A DNA stretch of 64,000 nt from Spirochaetales bacterium (GCA_029098225.1 JAQXNX010000010.1:186001-250000); one strand, 5' to 3'; numbered from the stretch's first letter, positions 45,388 through 54,417 are shown. Notes: generated from the sequence alone by a model not told the origin. A program made the numbers and translations.

Positions 45388-45406
45388 AACTAACGTTAAT
45401 TAGTTT
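45388..45406. promoter_or_regulatory. palindromic site in the tetR promoter
   Basis: AACTAACGTTAATTAGTTT, a variant of the dispersed palindrome overlapping the region between the -10 and -35 boxes of tetR. A candidate operator. Confidence 0.5.
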
Positions 45407-45428
45407 AATAAAAATTCTAAAGAACATA

Positions 45429-45466
45429 AAAAAAACCGAATGTTAGTTAGGACATTCGGTTTTTTT
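45429..45466. terminator. bidirectional terminator between the ligase and tetR genes
   Basis: A perfect 15-base stem (seven A/T pairs plus CCGAATGT/ACATTCGG) around the loop TAGTTAGG. It should end the minus-strand ligase transcript. Confidence 0.85.
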
Positions 45467-45540
45467 ACCACCTTTTGTAAATTAAAAAGATGGGTAGTTA
45501 TGATTTGATCACTTTTTCCGAAGCAAAAAAGCTTAAATTA

Positions 45541-47175
45541 TTATTGCATTACTTTAAAAGGATCTTCTGTACGATACATTTCGCGTAATTTAGGTTTTTC
45601 AATTTTTCCTGTTGGATTACGAGGAACAGGAGCAAAAATAATTTTGCGTGGACGCTTATATTTTGGAAGTTCCATACAGAAATTATTTACATCCTCTTCT
45701 GTGCAGGTATAGCCTTGCTTTACTTCAATGATTGCAGCTGCAATTTCTCCTAAACGTTTATCTGCAAGTCCAATAACTGCAACATCTTTTACAGCTTCCA
45801 TTTTATGAAGAAAGTCTTCTATCTGAACAGGATAAAGATTTTCTCCACCTGTAATTATTACGTCTTTTTTGCGGTCAACAAGATAAATAAAGCCATCAGG
45901 ATCCATCATTGCCATATCGCCAGTGTAGAGCCAGCCTTCTTTATCCATAACTTCTGCAGTTGCTTCCGGATTCTTATAATAGCAAACCATTACTCCAGGA
46001 CCAAAAACAGCAAGCTCTCCTACATCTCCCTGAGGAACTTCTTTTCTATGTTCATCTACAATCTTAACCTTCCAGCCATAACCAGGAATTCCAATTGCAC
46101 CAATTTTATGATCATTTCCAACGCCAAGATGAACACAACCAGGGCCAATACTTTCTGAAAGTCCGTAGTTTGTATCGTAATCGTGGTGAGGAAAATATTT
46201 TTTCCAGTCTTCAATAAGTTTTTTTGGAACAGGCTGAGCACCAATATGCATAAGACGCCACTGTTCAAGATGGAAATCAGAAATTTTAAGATCTCCTCGG
46301 TCAAGGCTATCAAGAATATCCTGAGCCCATGGAACCAGCAGCCAGACTATAGTACAGCGTTCATCAGAAACAGCTTTTAAAACAGTTTCTGGTTTTGTAC
46401 CGCGAAGCAAAACAGCCTTGCCTCCGGAAATTAATGAACCAAACCAGTGCATTTTTGCACCAGTATGATAGAGAGGTGGAATGCAAAGGAAAACATCGTC
46501 CTTTGTCTGGCCATGATGATTTTGTTCAACAGCAGCAGAATGCATTAATGCACGGTGTTTATGTAAAATAGCTTTTGGAAAACCAGTTGTTCCCGAGCTG
46601 AAATAAATAGCAGCTTCATCATCATCTGTAATATCTATATTTAAATTTTCAGATGAATAATTCATTGCAGACATAAAATAGCTTTCTGAAAAGCTTGGAG
46701 GAATTCCTTCTCCAACGTAAATTAAAAGCCGGCGCTGCATAATTTTTTCTGAAATAGCTTCAAGACGGCCAATAAATTCAGGTCCAAAAAATAAAACAGA
46801 AATATCTGCAAGGTTCAGACAATAATCAATTTCATCTGAAGCATAACGGAAATTTAATGGAACAGCTAAAGCACCTGTCTTTAAAATTCCAAAATAAATT
46901 GGAAGCCATTCAAGACAGTTCATCATTAAAATTCCAACTTTATCTCCACGACGAACTCCGCGCTCCAAAAGATAATGAGCACAGCGGTTTGCCTTTTCAT
47001 TAAAAATTCGCCAGCTGATTTCGCGGCGGTAAGGCAAATTTGGTTCAGGTTGAGTTAAGTCAAATTCTTTCCAGGTAATTCTTCTTGTATCCCTAACTTC
47101 AGGATTTAATTCAACAAGGGCACAGTCATTAGCATAAAGCTCTGCGTTTTTTTCTAGATATTTTGTAATTGGCAT
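45541..47175 (-). CDS. acyl-CoA synthetase (AMP-forming)
   Basis: 544 residues. P-loop IYFSSGTTGFPKAILHKHRA near 190, NYGLSESIGPG near 340, hinge YTGDMAMMDPDGFIYLVDRKKD near 425 and the C-terminal catalytic-lysine segment NPTGKIEKPKLRE. Medium-length chain, so a fatty or aryl acid is likely. Promoter on the minus strand: TTGCAG (47207-47212), 17-base spacer, TATAAT (47184-47189), then eight bases to the ATG with no ribosome-binding site. Probably under control of the TetR gene that follows. Confidence 0.85.
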   Translation of the reverse strand: MPITKYLEKNAELYANDCALVELNPEVRDTRRITWKEFDLTQPEPNLPYRREISWRIFNEKANRCAHYLLERGVRRGDKVGILMMNCLEWLPIYFGILKTGALAVPLNFRYASDEIDYCLNLADISVLFFGPEFIGRLEAISEKIMQRRLLIYVGEGIPPSFSESYFMSAMNYSSENLNIDITDDDEAAIYFSSGTTGFPKAILHKHRALMHSAAVEQNHHGQTKDDVFLCIPPLYHTGAKMHWFGSLISGGKAVLLRGTKPETVLKAVSDERCTIVWLLVPWAQDILDSLDRGDLKISDFHLEQWRLMHIGAQPVPKKLIEDWKKYFPHHDYDTNYGLSESIGPGCVHLGVGNDHKIGAIGIPGYGWKVKIVDEHRKEVPQGDVGELAVFGPGVMVCYYKNPEATAEVMDKEGWLYTGDMAMMDPDGFIYLVDRKKDVIITGGENLYPVQIEDFLHKMEAVKDVAVIGLADKRLGEIAAAIIEVKQGYTCTEEDVNNFCMELPKYKRPRKIIFAPVPRNPTGKIEKPKLREMYRTEDPFKVMQ

Positions 47176-47183
47176 AATAAAAG

Positions 47184-47212
47184 ATTATACCGTACAAAAA
47201 ATATTTCTGCAA
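47184..47212 (-). promoter_or_regulatory. promoter of the acyl-CoA synthetase gene (leaderless)
   Basis: Minus-strand TTGCAG, 17 bases, TATAAT; the start codon follows after eight bases (CTTTTATT). Confidence 0.65.
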
Positions 47213-47295
47213 TTTTAATAACTGGTTTTGGCGGGTGATTTAGAAGATGATTAATTTTTTGTTTTTATTTATTATAAAAAAGACAGAGAGGAAAA

Positions 47296-47823
47296 ATGAA
47301 TAAAAAACTAAAATCTGTTTTATTCTGTCTTTATTTAATAATTGATTTTCTCGTTTTTATTTTAGCTATTATGTATAGAATGATATTGTATTTGAATATA
47401 GATCCTATTTTTGGTATTGATTTTATCATAGTTTATTATATTCTTTTAGGAACTTATTTATTAATCAATTCAATAATTGGAATTTTGTGGACTCGGAAAC
47501 ATTCATCAGATGTAGATTTTGAAATTTCTAATATGTGGTTCTTTCCAATGTATTTAATAAATATTTTAGGATTTTTTGTTTTAATGTTTCCTTTTTGCGC
47601 CGCATGTGGTTATTTTACAGACAAGGAATTTTTTGTAGCGGCGATGTTTCTGTTGATTTGTTTAATAATCATTTTTATGATTTTTGGACAGGTAACGTGG
47701 GAAAAAATGATTGTCACATATTTGAACAATAAAACTATACAAAGATATATTTGTATAGAAAATCCAATAAAATGCATGTTAATAATTTTATTTTTATGTG
47801 CATTTGCAAGGCCATGGGTATAA
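47296..47823 (+). CDS. multi-pass membrane protein, unknown function
   Basis: 175 residues with five hydrophobic stretches (about 7-28, 38-60, 82-105, 112-138 and 155-173). GAGAGGAAAA precedes the ATG. No family is recognised. It ends two bases before the next gene and seems to share an operon with two exported proteins. Confidence 0.6.
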   Translation: MNKKLKSVLFCLYLIIDFLVFILAIMYRMILYLNIDPIFGIDFIIVYYILLGTYLLINSIIGILWTRKHSSDVDFEISNMWFFPMYLINILGFFVLMFPFCAACGYFTDKEFFVAAMFLLICLIIIFMIFGQVTWEKMIVTYLNNKTIQRYICIENPIKCMLIILFLCAFARPWV

Positions 47824-47825
47824 AA

Positions 47826-48692
47826 ATGAAAAAGTTTATTTTTAGTTTGATTCTGTTAATTTCTTCAGGAATTTTATTTGCGGAAGAGCTTTTCTGTGAT
47901 AATTATATTGCCAACAGATATGCGGAAACTTATCCGGATTATATAATCACAAAAAATAATGTAACAGTACATGATGATTTTCCAGGTGGAAATGTTTTAT
48001 TTAAGCTTAATGCAGGAGATATTGTACACATTGAAGAATACTTCAAAGAATCAGAAGAACTTGTAAAAGGTACATATGCATGGTGGTTTAAAATTTCCTG
48101 TTCAAAAGGCGAAGGTTATGTTTTGGGAAGATACATGACACCAAATTTTATTGAAGTTGATTTTGATGACAAATCAAATTCAGAATATATCTGCTACATG
48201 GCATATTTTAAATGGCGAATTCTTCATGAAACTGATTGGGTTAACAAAAGATATGTGAAAGATGAATTTTTATATATTAAGGGCAGAAATGTTTATTTAA
48301 TTAATTCATCAGAATTCCCAAAATTTACTTTATTTTCCGAAGAAACACCAGTTACAGATTTTTCTGTATTTTTATCTATGGACTATGATACAGGCTATGA
48401 AGAACCGACAGTTTTAGTTGCTACAGAAAAAATTCAAATAGACAAAAAAATTTATTACAGGGCAACCTTATTTAATTTTTATGAAACAAGCAGGACCGAA
48501 AAACCGTATTATTATGCCTGCGAACTTTTAAAAACAGATCTCTTTGATGAAGATGAAGTGGGAATACAGCCTTATGTAATTTTTCCTAAAAAAACATATA
48601 GTGTCCGATGGCATGAATGGGAGAATAACGAAATAGACTATAATCTTTATCCATGTGAATTCTGGGAAGCAAAACTGCATGTAAATAAATAA
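47826..48692 (+). CDS. exported SH3-like-domain protein, unknown function
   Basis: 288 residues from the ATG at 47826, where a clean signal peptide begins (MKKFIFSLILLISSGILFAE); the longer frame from 47751 overlaps the upstream gene. Residues ~40-110 look like a bacterial SH3 domain (VTVHDDFPGGNVLFKLNAGD, then YAWWFKISCSKGEGYVLGRY). The C-terminal half is unrecognised. It may bind cell-wall peptides. Confidence 0.6.
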   Translation: MKKFIFSLILLISSGILFAEELFCDNYIANRYAETYPDYIITKNNVTVHDDFPGGNVLFKLNAGDIVHIEEYFKESEELVKGTYAWWFKISCSKGEGYVLGRYMTPNFIEVDFDDKSNSEYICYMAYFKWRILHETDWVNKRYVKDEFLYIKGRNVYLINSSEFPKFTLFSEETPVTDFSVFLSMDYDTGYEEPTVLVATEKIQIDKKIYYRATLFNFYETSRTEKPYYYACELLKTDLFDEDEVGIQPYVIFPKKTYSVRWHEWENNEIDYNLYPCEFWEAKLHVNK

Positions 48693-48716
48693 AAAAATAA
48701 TTTAATTGGAGACTGT

Positions 48717-50165
48717 ATGAAAATGAATTTAAAAAAAACTTTGATTTGTGTTCTGGGAATTTTTTCAACCTGCAATATTTTCGCCCAAAGAACCGGCGAT
48801 TATACAATTTTGCAGGATGAACCAGTAAGTCGAATAACAAAAGAATCAGTAATTTATTCCGAGGAATATATAAAAACCATAAAAGATCTTTTAAAAATCA
48901 CAAGAACAAATTTGAATCGCAAAAAAATCGAAACAATTCCAAAAGAACTTGAACGATTTTACGATTCAAATATTGAATACCAGGATTATGATTTGGTTAA
49001 CTGGATGGCAGTTGATTCAAAAGAAGGTTTAAGGGTTAGAAAAAGTCCTTCTTTGAAAGCAGAAAAAATTTGTCTTCTTCCTGATAATTTTAGAGTAACA
49101 ATAACTTGTCTTGGTCCGGAAGTTACAGTTGATAATATAAAAAGCGCGTGGGTAGAAATTCTTATTCCAAGATTTTTATGGGAAACTTCAGAACCTGAAT
49201 TTGGCTGGGTTTTTGGTGGTTATCTAAAAAATTATGAACACAATATTTATGAAAGAACATATGACCAAGCCTATGAAAATTTTACTTTAACAGGTAAAAT
49301 TTATTTTACAGCAGAGGATTTCATAAATTACGAATATAATATTCCTTTTAATTCTCCGCATTTATACGACATTTTAGACGGAAATTCTTATTATGATCTT
49401 TATTCCAGTCAACAATTTAAATATATGAAAGATAATGATTGGGATGATGCAAAATGTGCAGAACATCTAAGAAGTATGTTACTGAACAAATTAAAGCTTG
49501 TTCAGGCTGGAATTTGCAAATGTAATAGAGAACTTTTTGGTAATTATCTTTTTAATGAATATTGGGATATGGTTCAGGATATGCGCCAGATGCATCCTGT
49601 AAATCATATGCTTGTTACAGAATTTGGTTCAATTATTACGGGAGATTCTCTTAATTTAAGTTCAGATAAATCAAAAATTACGTATACAAGTCCAAAGACA
49701 AATAAAATTTATGAGGCAGAAATTCCTTCAGAATACACAAAAGATTTTGAAATAACCGAAAACGATGAATTAAGAATTTTTTCATATGAAAATACAGAAC
49801 TCGATCTTCCGGGACCTTTAATCCGAATGCGAAAAAAAGTTTATGAAAACGATGTGATTTTCCATTTTGAATTTTTCTATTATTCAATTGTCGACGGAAA
49901 AATTGCAAAATTTCTGGAAGTTAAATCTTATTCGGATTTTATAGACGGTTATGGCGGCTATTTTTATGGTAGTTCAGATGATGATGAAGAACCTTATTTA
50001 TGTATTTCATTTACCTGCATTTCATCTTTTTATGGAATGACACTCGATGATGGTATTTTGTTTAGAAAATGTGAAGAATATCCATACATAGAAATTGCAA
50101 TAGATACTTGCGATAATTTTGAAATTATTCAGACCGGCAAAACTTATATATTATGGAATGATTAA
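48717..50165 (+). CDS. large exported SH3-like-domain protein, unknown function
   Basis: 482 residues with a signal peptide ending IFAQ near residue 24. Residues ~95-175 contain an SH3-like unit (VDSKEGLRVRKSPSLKAEKI, then FGWVFGGYLKNYE). The rest is Asp/Glu/Tyr rich with no motif I recognise. GGAG lies six bases before the ATG. Same general design as the preceding gene, so the pair may have a common origin or function. Confidence 0.6.
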   Translation: MKMNLKKTLICVLGIFSTCNIFAQRTGDYTILQDEPVSRITKESVIYSEEYIKTIKDLLKITRTNLNRKKIETIPKELERFYDSNIEYQDYDLVNWMAVDSKEGLRVRKSPSLKAEKICLLPDNFRVTITCLGPEVTVDNIKSAWVEILIPRFLWETSEPEFGWVFGGYLKNYEHNIYERTYDQAYENFTLTGKIYFTAEDFINYEYNIPFNSPHLYDILDGNSYYDLYSSQQFKYMKDNDWDDAKCAEHLRSMLLNKLKLVQAGICKCNRELFGNYLFNEYWDMVQDMRQMHPVNHMLVTEFGSIITGDSLNLSSDKSKITYTSPKTNKIYEAEIPSEYTKDFEITENDELRIFSYENTELDLPGPLIRMRKKVYENDVIFHFEFFYYSIVDGKIAKFLEVKSYSDFIDGYGGYFYGSSDDDEEPYLCISFTCISSFYGMTLDDGILFRKCEEYPYIEIAIDTCDNFEIIQTGKTYILWND

Positions 50166-50206
50166 AAAAAAGCTTTTAGAAAGTTGAATATTTTTATGGG
50201 TGCTTC

Positions 50207-50318
50207 CTGCTGCCAGAGGCAGCAGGGCGGGTGTTTCGTGCTTCGGTAACCCTCACCGTCCTCGGCGGCAATATAAGCCGCCTGCGGTCGGCTCACAGCG
50301 GTTGTTTCAACAACCGCT
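50207..50318. repeat. GC-rich hairpin cluster
   Basis: Three stems: CTGCTGCC/GGCAGCAG (50207-50225), GGCGGC/GCCGCC (50264-50282) and AGCGGTTG/CAACCGCT (50297-50318). Strongly G/C compared with flanking genes; no T-tail. Fills the convergent gap 50166-50345. Confidence 0.5.
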
Positions 50319-50345
50319 GCTCGGCACTACATACCCGCGCACGGT

Positions 50346-51113
50346 TTAGAATTTATGGATGCAGCGGGTATGCTTTTCAGTTGAAGCTTTAGAAGAGGAA
50401 TTTATTCCTCCATTTTGAAATTGGATGGTCCAGGCTGTATTATTTGAACTGTTATCTTGAGATGATGACCAATAAGAACAATCACCTAATGAATTTCCTC
50501 CGCATAATGTAATAGCAGGATTAATAGAACTTTTAACGCTGAAAACATCATATAATTCAGAAACGGAAGGTAAATACCAATTGTTTTGGTAAATTGTTCC
50601 GCTTACATGGCTGCCAGTAGCGTCTTTATAGTTTTTTGCAAAATAAAATGCAGGATATTTATCGGCTGTTCCTGTATCATCATTTTGACCCAATGCGGTG
50701 CCTATTTGTGTAAAATTGTTACTTCCGTCGGTATCTCCAGAAAAAGTAGTTCCTGTATTTGTGCAGGCTATAGTCTCAATTTTTGCATATCCATTTGCAG
50801 TTTCTGTACACCAGGCCAAATCAGAAGCATGTACAAGTCCAACCCCGTAACTGTCTGTACCAACAACCTTATAAATAACAGCTACAGCTGCATTTTTTTG
50901 ATCATCAGTAAGGGTTAAAGTAGCGCTATACGGTGTAGCACTTCCGTCAGTAAAAACAATATCTCCAACAGCTCTTGTTTCATTTGGTTTTTTTGTTCCA
51001 ATATAGGTTATTGGACCATATGTTGTTTCAATAGTATATTCATATTCATTTATACAGCTAATAAAGCATGCAGTCATAACTGCTGCAAATAAAAAGAAAA
51101 AAATTTTTTTCAT
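50346..51113 (-). CDS. lipoprotein with DUF1566/Lcl-like C-terminal domain
   Basis: 255 residues; the signal peptide ends in the lipobox FISC. The mature part has Thr/Gly/Asn-rich strands and a C-terminal NNWYLPSVSELYDVF...DCSYWSSSQ...AWTIQF pattern, typical of DUF1566/fibrobacter-type surface domains that are common in Treponema lipoproteins. AAGGAGA precedes the ATG. Probably on the cell surface; ligand unknown. Confidence 0.7.
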   Translation of the reverse strand: MKKIFFFLFAAVMTACFISCINEYEYTIETTYGPITYIGTKKPNETRAVGDIVFTDGSATPYSATLTLTDDQKNAAVAVIYKVVGTDSYGVGLVHASDLAWCTETANGYAKIETIACTNTGTTFSGDTDGSNNFTQIGTALGQNDDTGTADKYPAFYFAKNYKDATGSHVSGTIYQNNWYLPSVSELYDVFSVKSSINPAITLCGGNSLGDCSYWSSSQDNSSNNTAWTIQFQNGGINSSSKASTEKHTRCIHKF

Positions 51114-51359
51114 ATGATTCTCCTTGAGAGTGTGTTCGCATAAATTATAGTATATTTAATGTTTTTTGCATTTTTCTTAATGCAAGTATATAATGTTTTT
51201 CGATTGCTGAATATATGTGCAATCAATAATTAAAACAATAAAGGTAATGAAAAATTACATTTTTGTAATTTTTTGATATCTTTGATTTTTCCGTTGGCAA
51301 AACTGCAAAAGTGCTTTCATGTTCGATTGCAGTAATTAACACGGGAATAGGAGAAACAT

Positions 51360-51761
51360 ATGAAAGAAATTTATGAATTTATTAAAAAATGTGGAACTTA
51401 CTATCTTGCAACTGTTGATTCAGATAATCATCCGCGTGTAAGACCTTTTGGAACAATAAATATTTTTGAGGATAAGCTTTACATTCAGACTGGAAAAGTA
51501 AAAGATGTTTCCAAACAGATTCAAAAAAATCCAAAGGTTGAACTTTGCTGTTTTGACGGCGCTTCTGGTCAATGGTGCAGACTTGCTGGTGAATTAGTTC
51601 GCGATGACAGAATTGAACCAAAAGAAGCAATGCTTAATGCATATCCAGATCTTAAGGGAATGTATTCTGCTACAGATGATAATACAGAAGTTTTATATTT
51701 TAAAAATGCAACAGCAACTCTTTCCAGTTTTACTGCTGCACCAAAAATTGTAAAATTTTAG
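51360..51761 (+). CDS. pyridoxamine 5'-phosphate oxidase-like flavin-binding protein
   Basis: 133 residues of the split-barrel flavin family: YYLATVDSDNHPRVRPFGTI at the N terminus, QIQKNPKVELCCFDG near 60 and WCRLAGELVRDDR near 75. Such small proteins reduce various substrates with FMN; the true reaction is unknown. AGGAGAAACAT precedes the ATG. Its stop overlaps the convergent kinase gene by four bases. Confidence 0.8.
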   Translation: MKEIYEFIKKCGTYYLATVDSDNHPRVRPFGTINIFEDKLYIQTGKVKDVSKQIQKNPKVELCCFDGASGQWCRLAGELVRDDRIEPKEAMLNAYPDLKGMYSATDDNTEVLYFKNATATLSSFTAAPKIVKF

Positions 51762-52678
51762 TAACCTGTATATTCATCAATAATACTCAGAACCGGGCTT
51801 AAATAAGTCGGACCAAAAAGATTCAGATGATTTAAAAGCTGATACAAATTATAAAGGTCACGACGATTTTCATAGCCTGGTTCCAGAGGATTTTCATTTT
51901 TATAAGCATCATAAAATTCTTTAGGAAAACCGCCAAAGAGTTCTGTCATTGCAAGATCTGCTTCTGCATGGCCAATATAAACTGCAGGATCTATAAGCAT
52001 GGCTTTTCCTTCAGGTCCGCATATAACATTTCCGCTCCAAAGGTCACCATGAAGAAGGCTTGGTTTTTCTGGTTCAATTAAAAAATTATCCAGATGATCA
52101 AGCAGTTTTGTAATATTTGCGCGGTCTGTATCTGTAAAATAATTATCTGCAGATTTAAACTGAGGAGCCAGACGATAATCACGAAAAAAAGAAATCCAGC
52201 TTTTGCACGGTGTATTATCCTGATTTCGCGCTCCAATAAAATTATTCTGAAAAAAACCGAATTTGTTTTCGTTTAAAATAGAACTTGTATCTGCCTTATG
52301 AAGGGCTGCAAGCTCGCGGGCAAAAGTCTGCCAGTAATTCTTTTCCGGTTTTGCACTTTCTATAAATTTTAATAATAAAAAACTATAGCCGGCATCTTCT
52401 CCATTATCGGTTCCGGAACAAAGAATTTCTGGTGTTTTAATTGTTTTTGTAGAAGCTATTGCAGAAAGTCCGGCTGCTTCTGTTATAAAAAAATCTGCAT
52501 TAGCTTTTGAATTTGCTTTCATAAAAATATGATGTCCGGTATTTAATGTAAGTCCATAGGCTTTGTTTATATCGCCGCCTGAAAGCCTGTCTGTGTTTGT
52601 TATGGCAACTGAATTTCCGAATAACGAAACAAGAGCTTGTGCAAGAGATGTAAAATGTGGTGCAACAAATTTTTTCAT
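51758..52678 (-). CDS. fructosamine-3-kinase-like protein
   Basis: 306 residues. The kinase-like fold shows LLHGDLWSGNVIC near 213 (catalytic Asp), LIDPAVYIGHAEADLAMTEL near 235 (metal Asp) and the final LYQLLNHLNLFGPTYL, all typical of the fructosamine/ketosamine-3-kinase family that phosphorylates glycated proteins for repair. AGGA precedes the ATG. Confidence 0.85.
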   Translation of the reverse strand: MKKFVAPHFTSLAQALVSLFGNSVAITNTDRLSGGDINKAYGLTLNTGHHIFMKANSKANADFFITEAAGLSAIASTKTIKTPEILCSGTDNGEDAGYSFLLLKFIESAKPEKNYWQTFARELAALHKADTSSILNENKFGFFQNNFIGARNQDNTPCKSWISFFRDYRLAPQFKSADNYFTDTDRANITKLLDHLDNFLIEPEKPSLLHGDLWSGNVICGPEGKAMLIDPAVYIGHAEADLAMTELFGGFPKEFYDAYKNENPLEPGYENRRDLYNLYQLLNHLNLFGPTYLSPVLSIIDEYTGY

Positions 52679-52699
52679 AATTTTTTCCTGTTATGAATT

Positions 52700-53563
52700 T
52701 TATGAATTTAAAAATTTTTTTATTTCTTCAAGCTTTAATAATGCTATTCTGCGGCCTTCATCATAAACTCGCTGAAGTTCATCTGGATTATGTTCTGTAC
52801 GGCTTATTCCAAGAGATTGTTCAGGACAGATTAAAAATATTTCTCCAGAATCTGCTTTTTTAAAAATTTCCTGTGTTTCTTTATTATAAACTTCTGAGCG
52901 TCTGCTCATTGCTTTTACAATTTCCGGATATTTTCTAAGAAAGATTTTCATCAAGCCTATAAGAGAAGAATTCTTTTTTGTGAAATTTCTTGGCTGGGTT
53001 AGAATTACAACATTTTTATTGTAGCCAATGCTTTCAAAATATTTTAATGGAATTGAGTCTGTCATTCCGCCATCAAGAAGCTTATAACCATCAACCTCTA
53101 CAACACGACTTACAAGAGGCATAGAAGCACTTGCACGCATCCATACAAGATCTTTTTCATCACAAGTTTCGAGTTTTTTATAAACTGGTTTTCCGGTAAC
53201 ACAATCAGAAGCAACGCAATAAAATTCCATAGGATTTGAACGATATGTTTCCAAATCATAAATATCAAGCTTGTTAGGAAGCTGATTATAACAAAAATCT
53301 GCTCCATAAAGATCGCCGGTAAGAATAAGCGAACGAATAGAACAATAACGCCAGTTATGTGCAAATCTTTTATTGTAACGAATTGCGCGGCCTATCTGAC
53401 GAGATTTAAAGTTGCAGCCAAAAGTTGCTCCTGCAGAAACACCAATTGCTCCGTCAAAGGAAATTTGATTTTCCATAAAGACATCTAAGACTCCGGCTGT
53501 AAACATTCCGCGCATGGCACCGCCTTCCAGAACAAGGCCGCGCTTAAAATTTTTTTCATTCAT
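52700..53563 (-). CDS. patatin-like phospholipase
   Basis: 287 residues. The oxyanion motif is EGGAMRGMFTAGVLD near 13, the nucleophile elbow is GVSAGA near 40, and the catalytic-dyad Asp lies in LLDGGMTDSIPL near 166. No signal peptide, so a cytoplasmic or peripheral lipid acyl hydrolase of the YjjU type. It lies 21 bases before the fructosamine-kinase gene. Confidence 0.85.
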   Translation of the reverse strand: MNEKNFKRGLVLEGGAMRGMFTAGVLDVFMENQISFDGAIGVSAGATFGCNFKSRQIGRAIRYNKRFAHNWRYCSIRSLILTGDLYGADFCYNQLPNKLDIYDLETYRSNPMEFYCVASDCVTGKPVYKKLETCDEKDLVWMRASASMPLVSRVVEVDGYKLLDGGMTDSIPLKYFESIGYNKNVVILTQPRNFTKKNSSLIGLMKIFLRKYPEIVKAMSRRSEVYNKETQEIFKKADSGEIFLICPEQSLGISRTEHNPDELQRVYDEGRRIALLKLEEIKKFLNS

Positions 53564-53673
53564 AGTAATATCCGATTTCAGTATAATATAAAAAATGATA
53601 AATTTACAGATTATAAAGAGAATCCTGCAAGAAAGAATTTTTCATTTATGTTATAATAAATTCGAGGTGATGA

Positions 53674-54417
53674 ATGAGGGGAATTAAACAACAAAAAGCT
53701 GCATTTATATTTAATCTTTTGATTGTAATTTTTACATTATTTGCAACAATTTCTACAATTGTTGGATTTGAATTTATGGGTGATGTAAAAATTCTTACTT
53801 CCACAAATTTTCATGCTTTTAAATATTTCACAGTTGATTCAAATGTATTTGCCGGAATAATTTCATTCATCTACATAATTTTTGCGCTTAAAATTTCTAA
53901 AGGAAAAATTTCCAGATTCCCTAAAATAATTTTAATTTTAAAGCTTGCTGCAACAACTGGCGTTACTCTTACAATGATGGTTACTGTATTTTTTCTTGCG
54001 CCGGGCGGAGAATCTTACTTTTCTTATTTTATGAATTCAAATTTCTTCATGCATTTTTTTACACCTGTTTTGTGTATTATTTCTTTTATATTTTTTGAAT
54101 TTGGATATGGAGAAAATTCAAAAGCTGATGAAGAAATTTTGCAGTCAGGCAAAAATGCTGTGCAGAATGAACAGATTTCTTTTTTACAGACATTAACCGG
54201 AATTATTCCTATGCTTATATATGCTGTATTTTATATTACAAATATTCTGCTTCATCTTGAAAATGGAAAAGTTTCTCATACGTATGACTGGTATGGATTT
54301 TTAAAAGCTGGTCTTCAAAGTATGTGGATAGTAATGCCTCTTATTCTGTTAATTACCTGGTTGTTTTCATTTCTTTTGTGGCTTGCAAATAAAAAAGCAG
54401 GAGAAAAGCATGTTTGA
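53674..54417 (+). CDS. six-helix membrane protein (Pr6Pr-like)
   Basis: 247 residues with about six or seven hydrophobic helices. The pattern FKYFTVDSNVFAGIISFIY near 50 resembles the Pr6Pr family of unknown function. CGAGGTG precedes the ATG. It overlaps the VanZ-like gene by eight bases. Confidence 0.6.
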   Translation: MRGIKQQKAAFIFNLLIVIFTLFATISTIVGFEFMGDVKILTSTNFHAFKYFTVDSNVFAGIISFIYIIFALKISKGKISRFPKIILILKLAATTGVTLTMMVTVFFLAPGGESYFSYFMNSNFFMHFFTPVLCIISFIFFEFGYGENSKADEEILQSGKNAVQNEQISFLQTLTGIIPMLIYAVFYITNILLHLENGKVSHTYDWYGFLKAGLQSMWIVMPLILLITWLFSFLLWLANKKAGEKHV

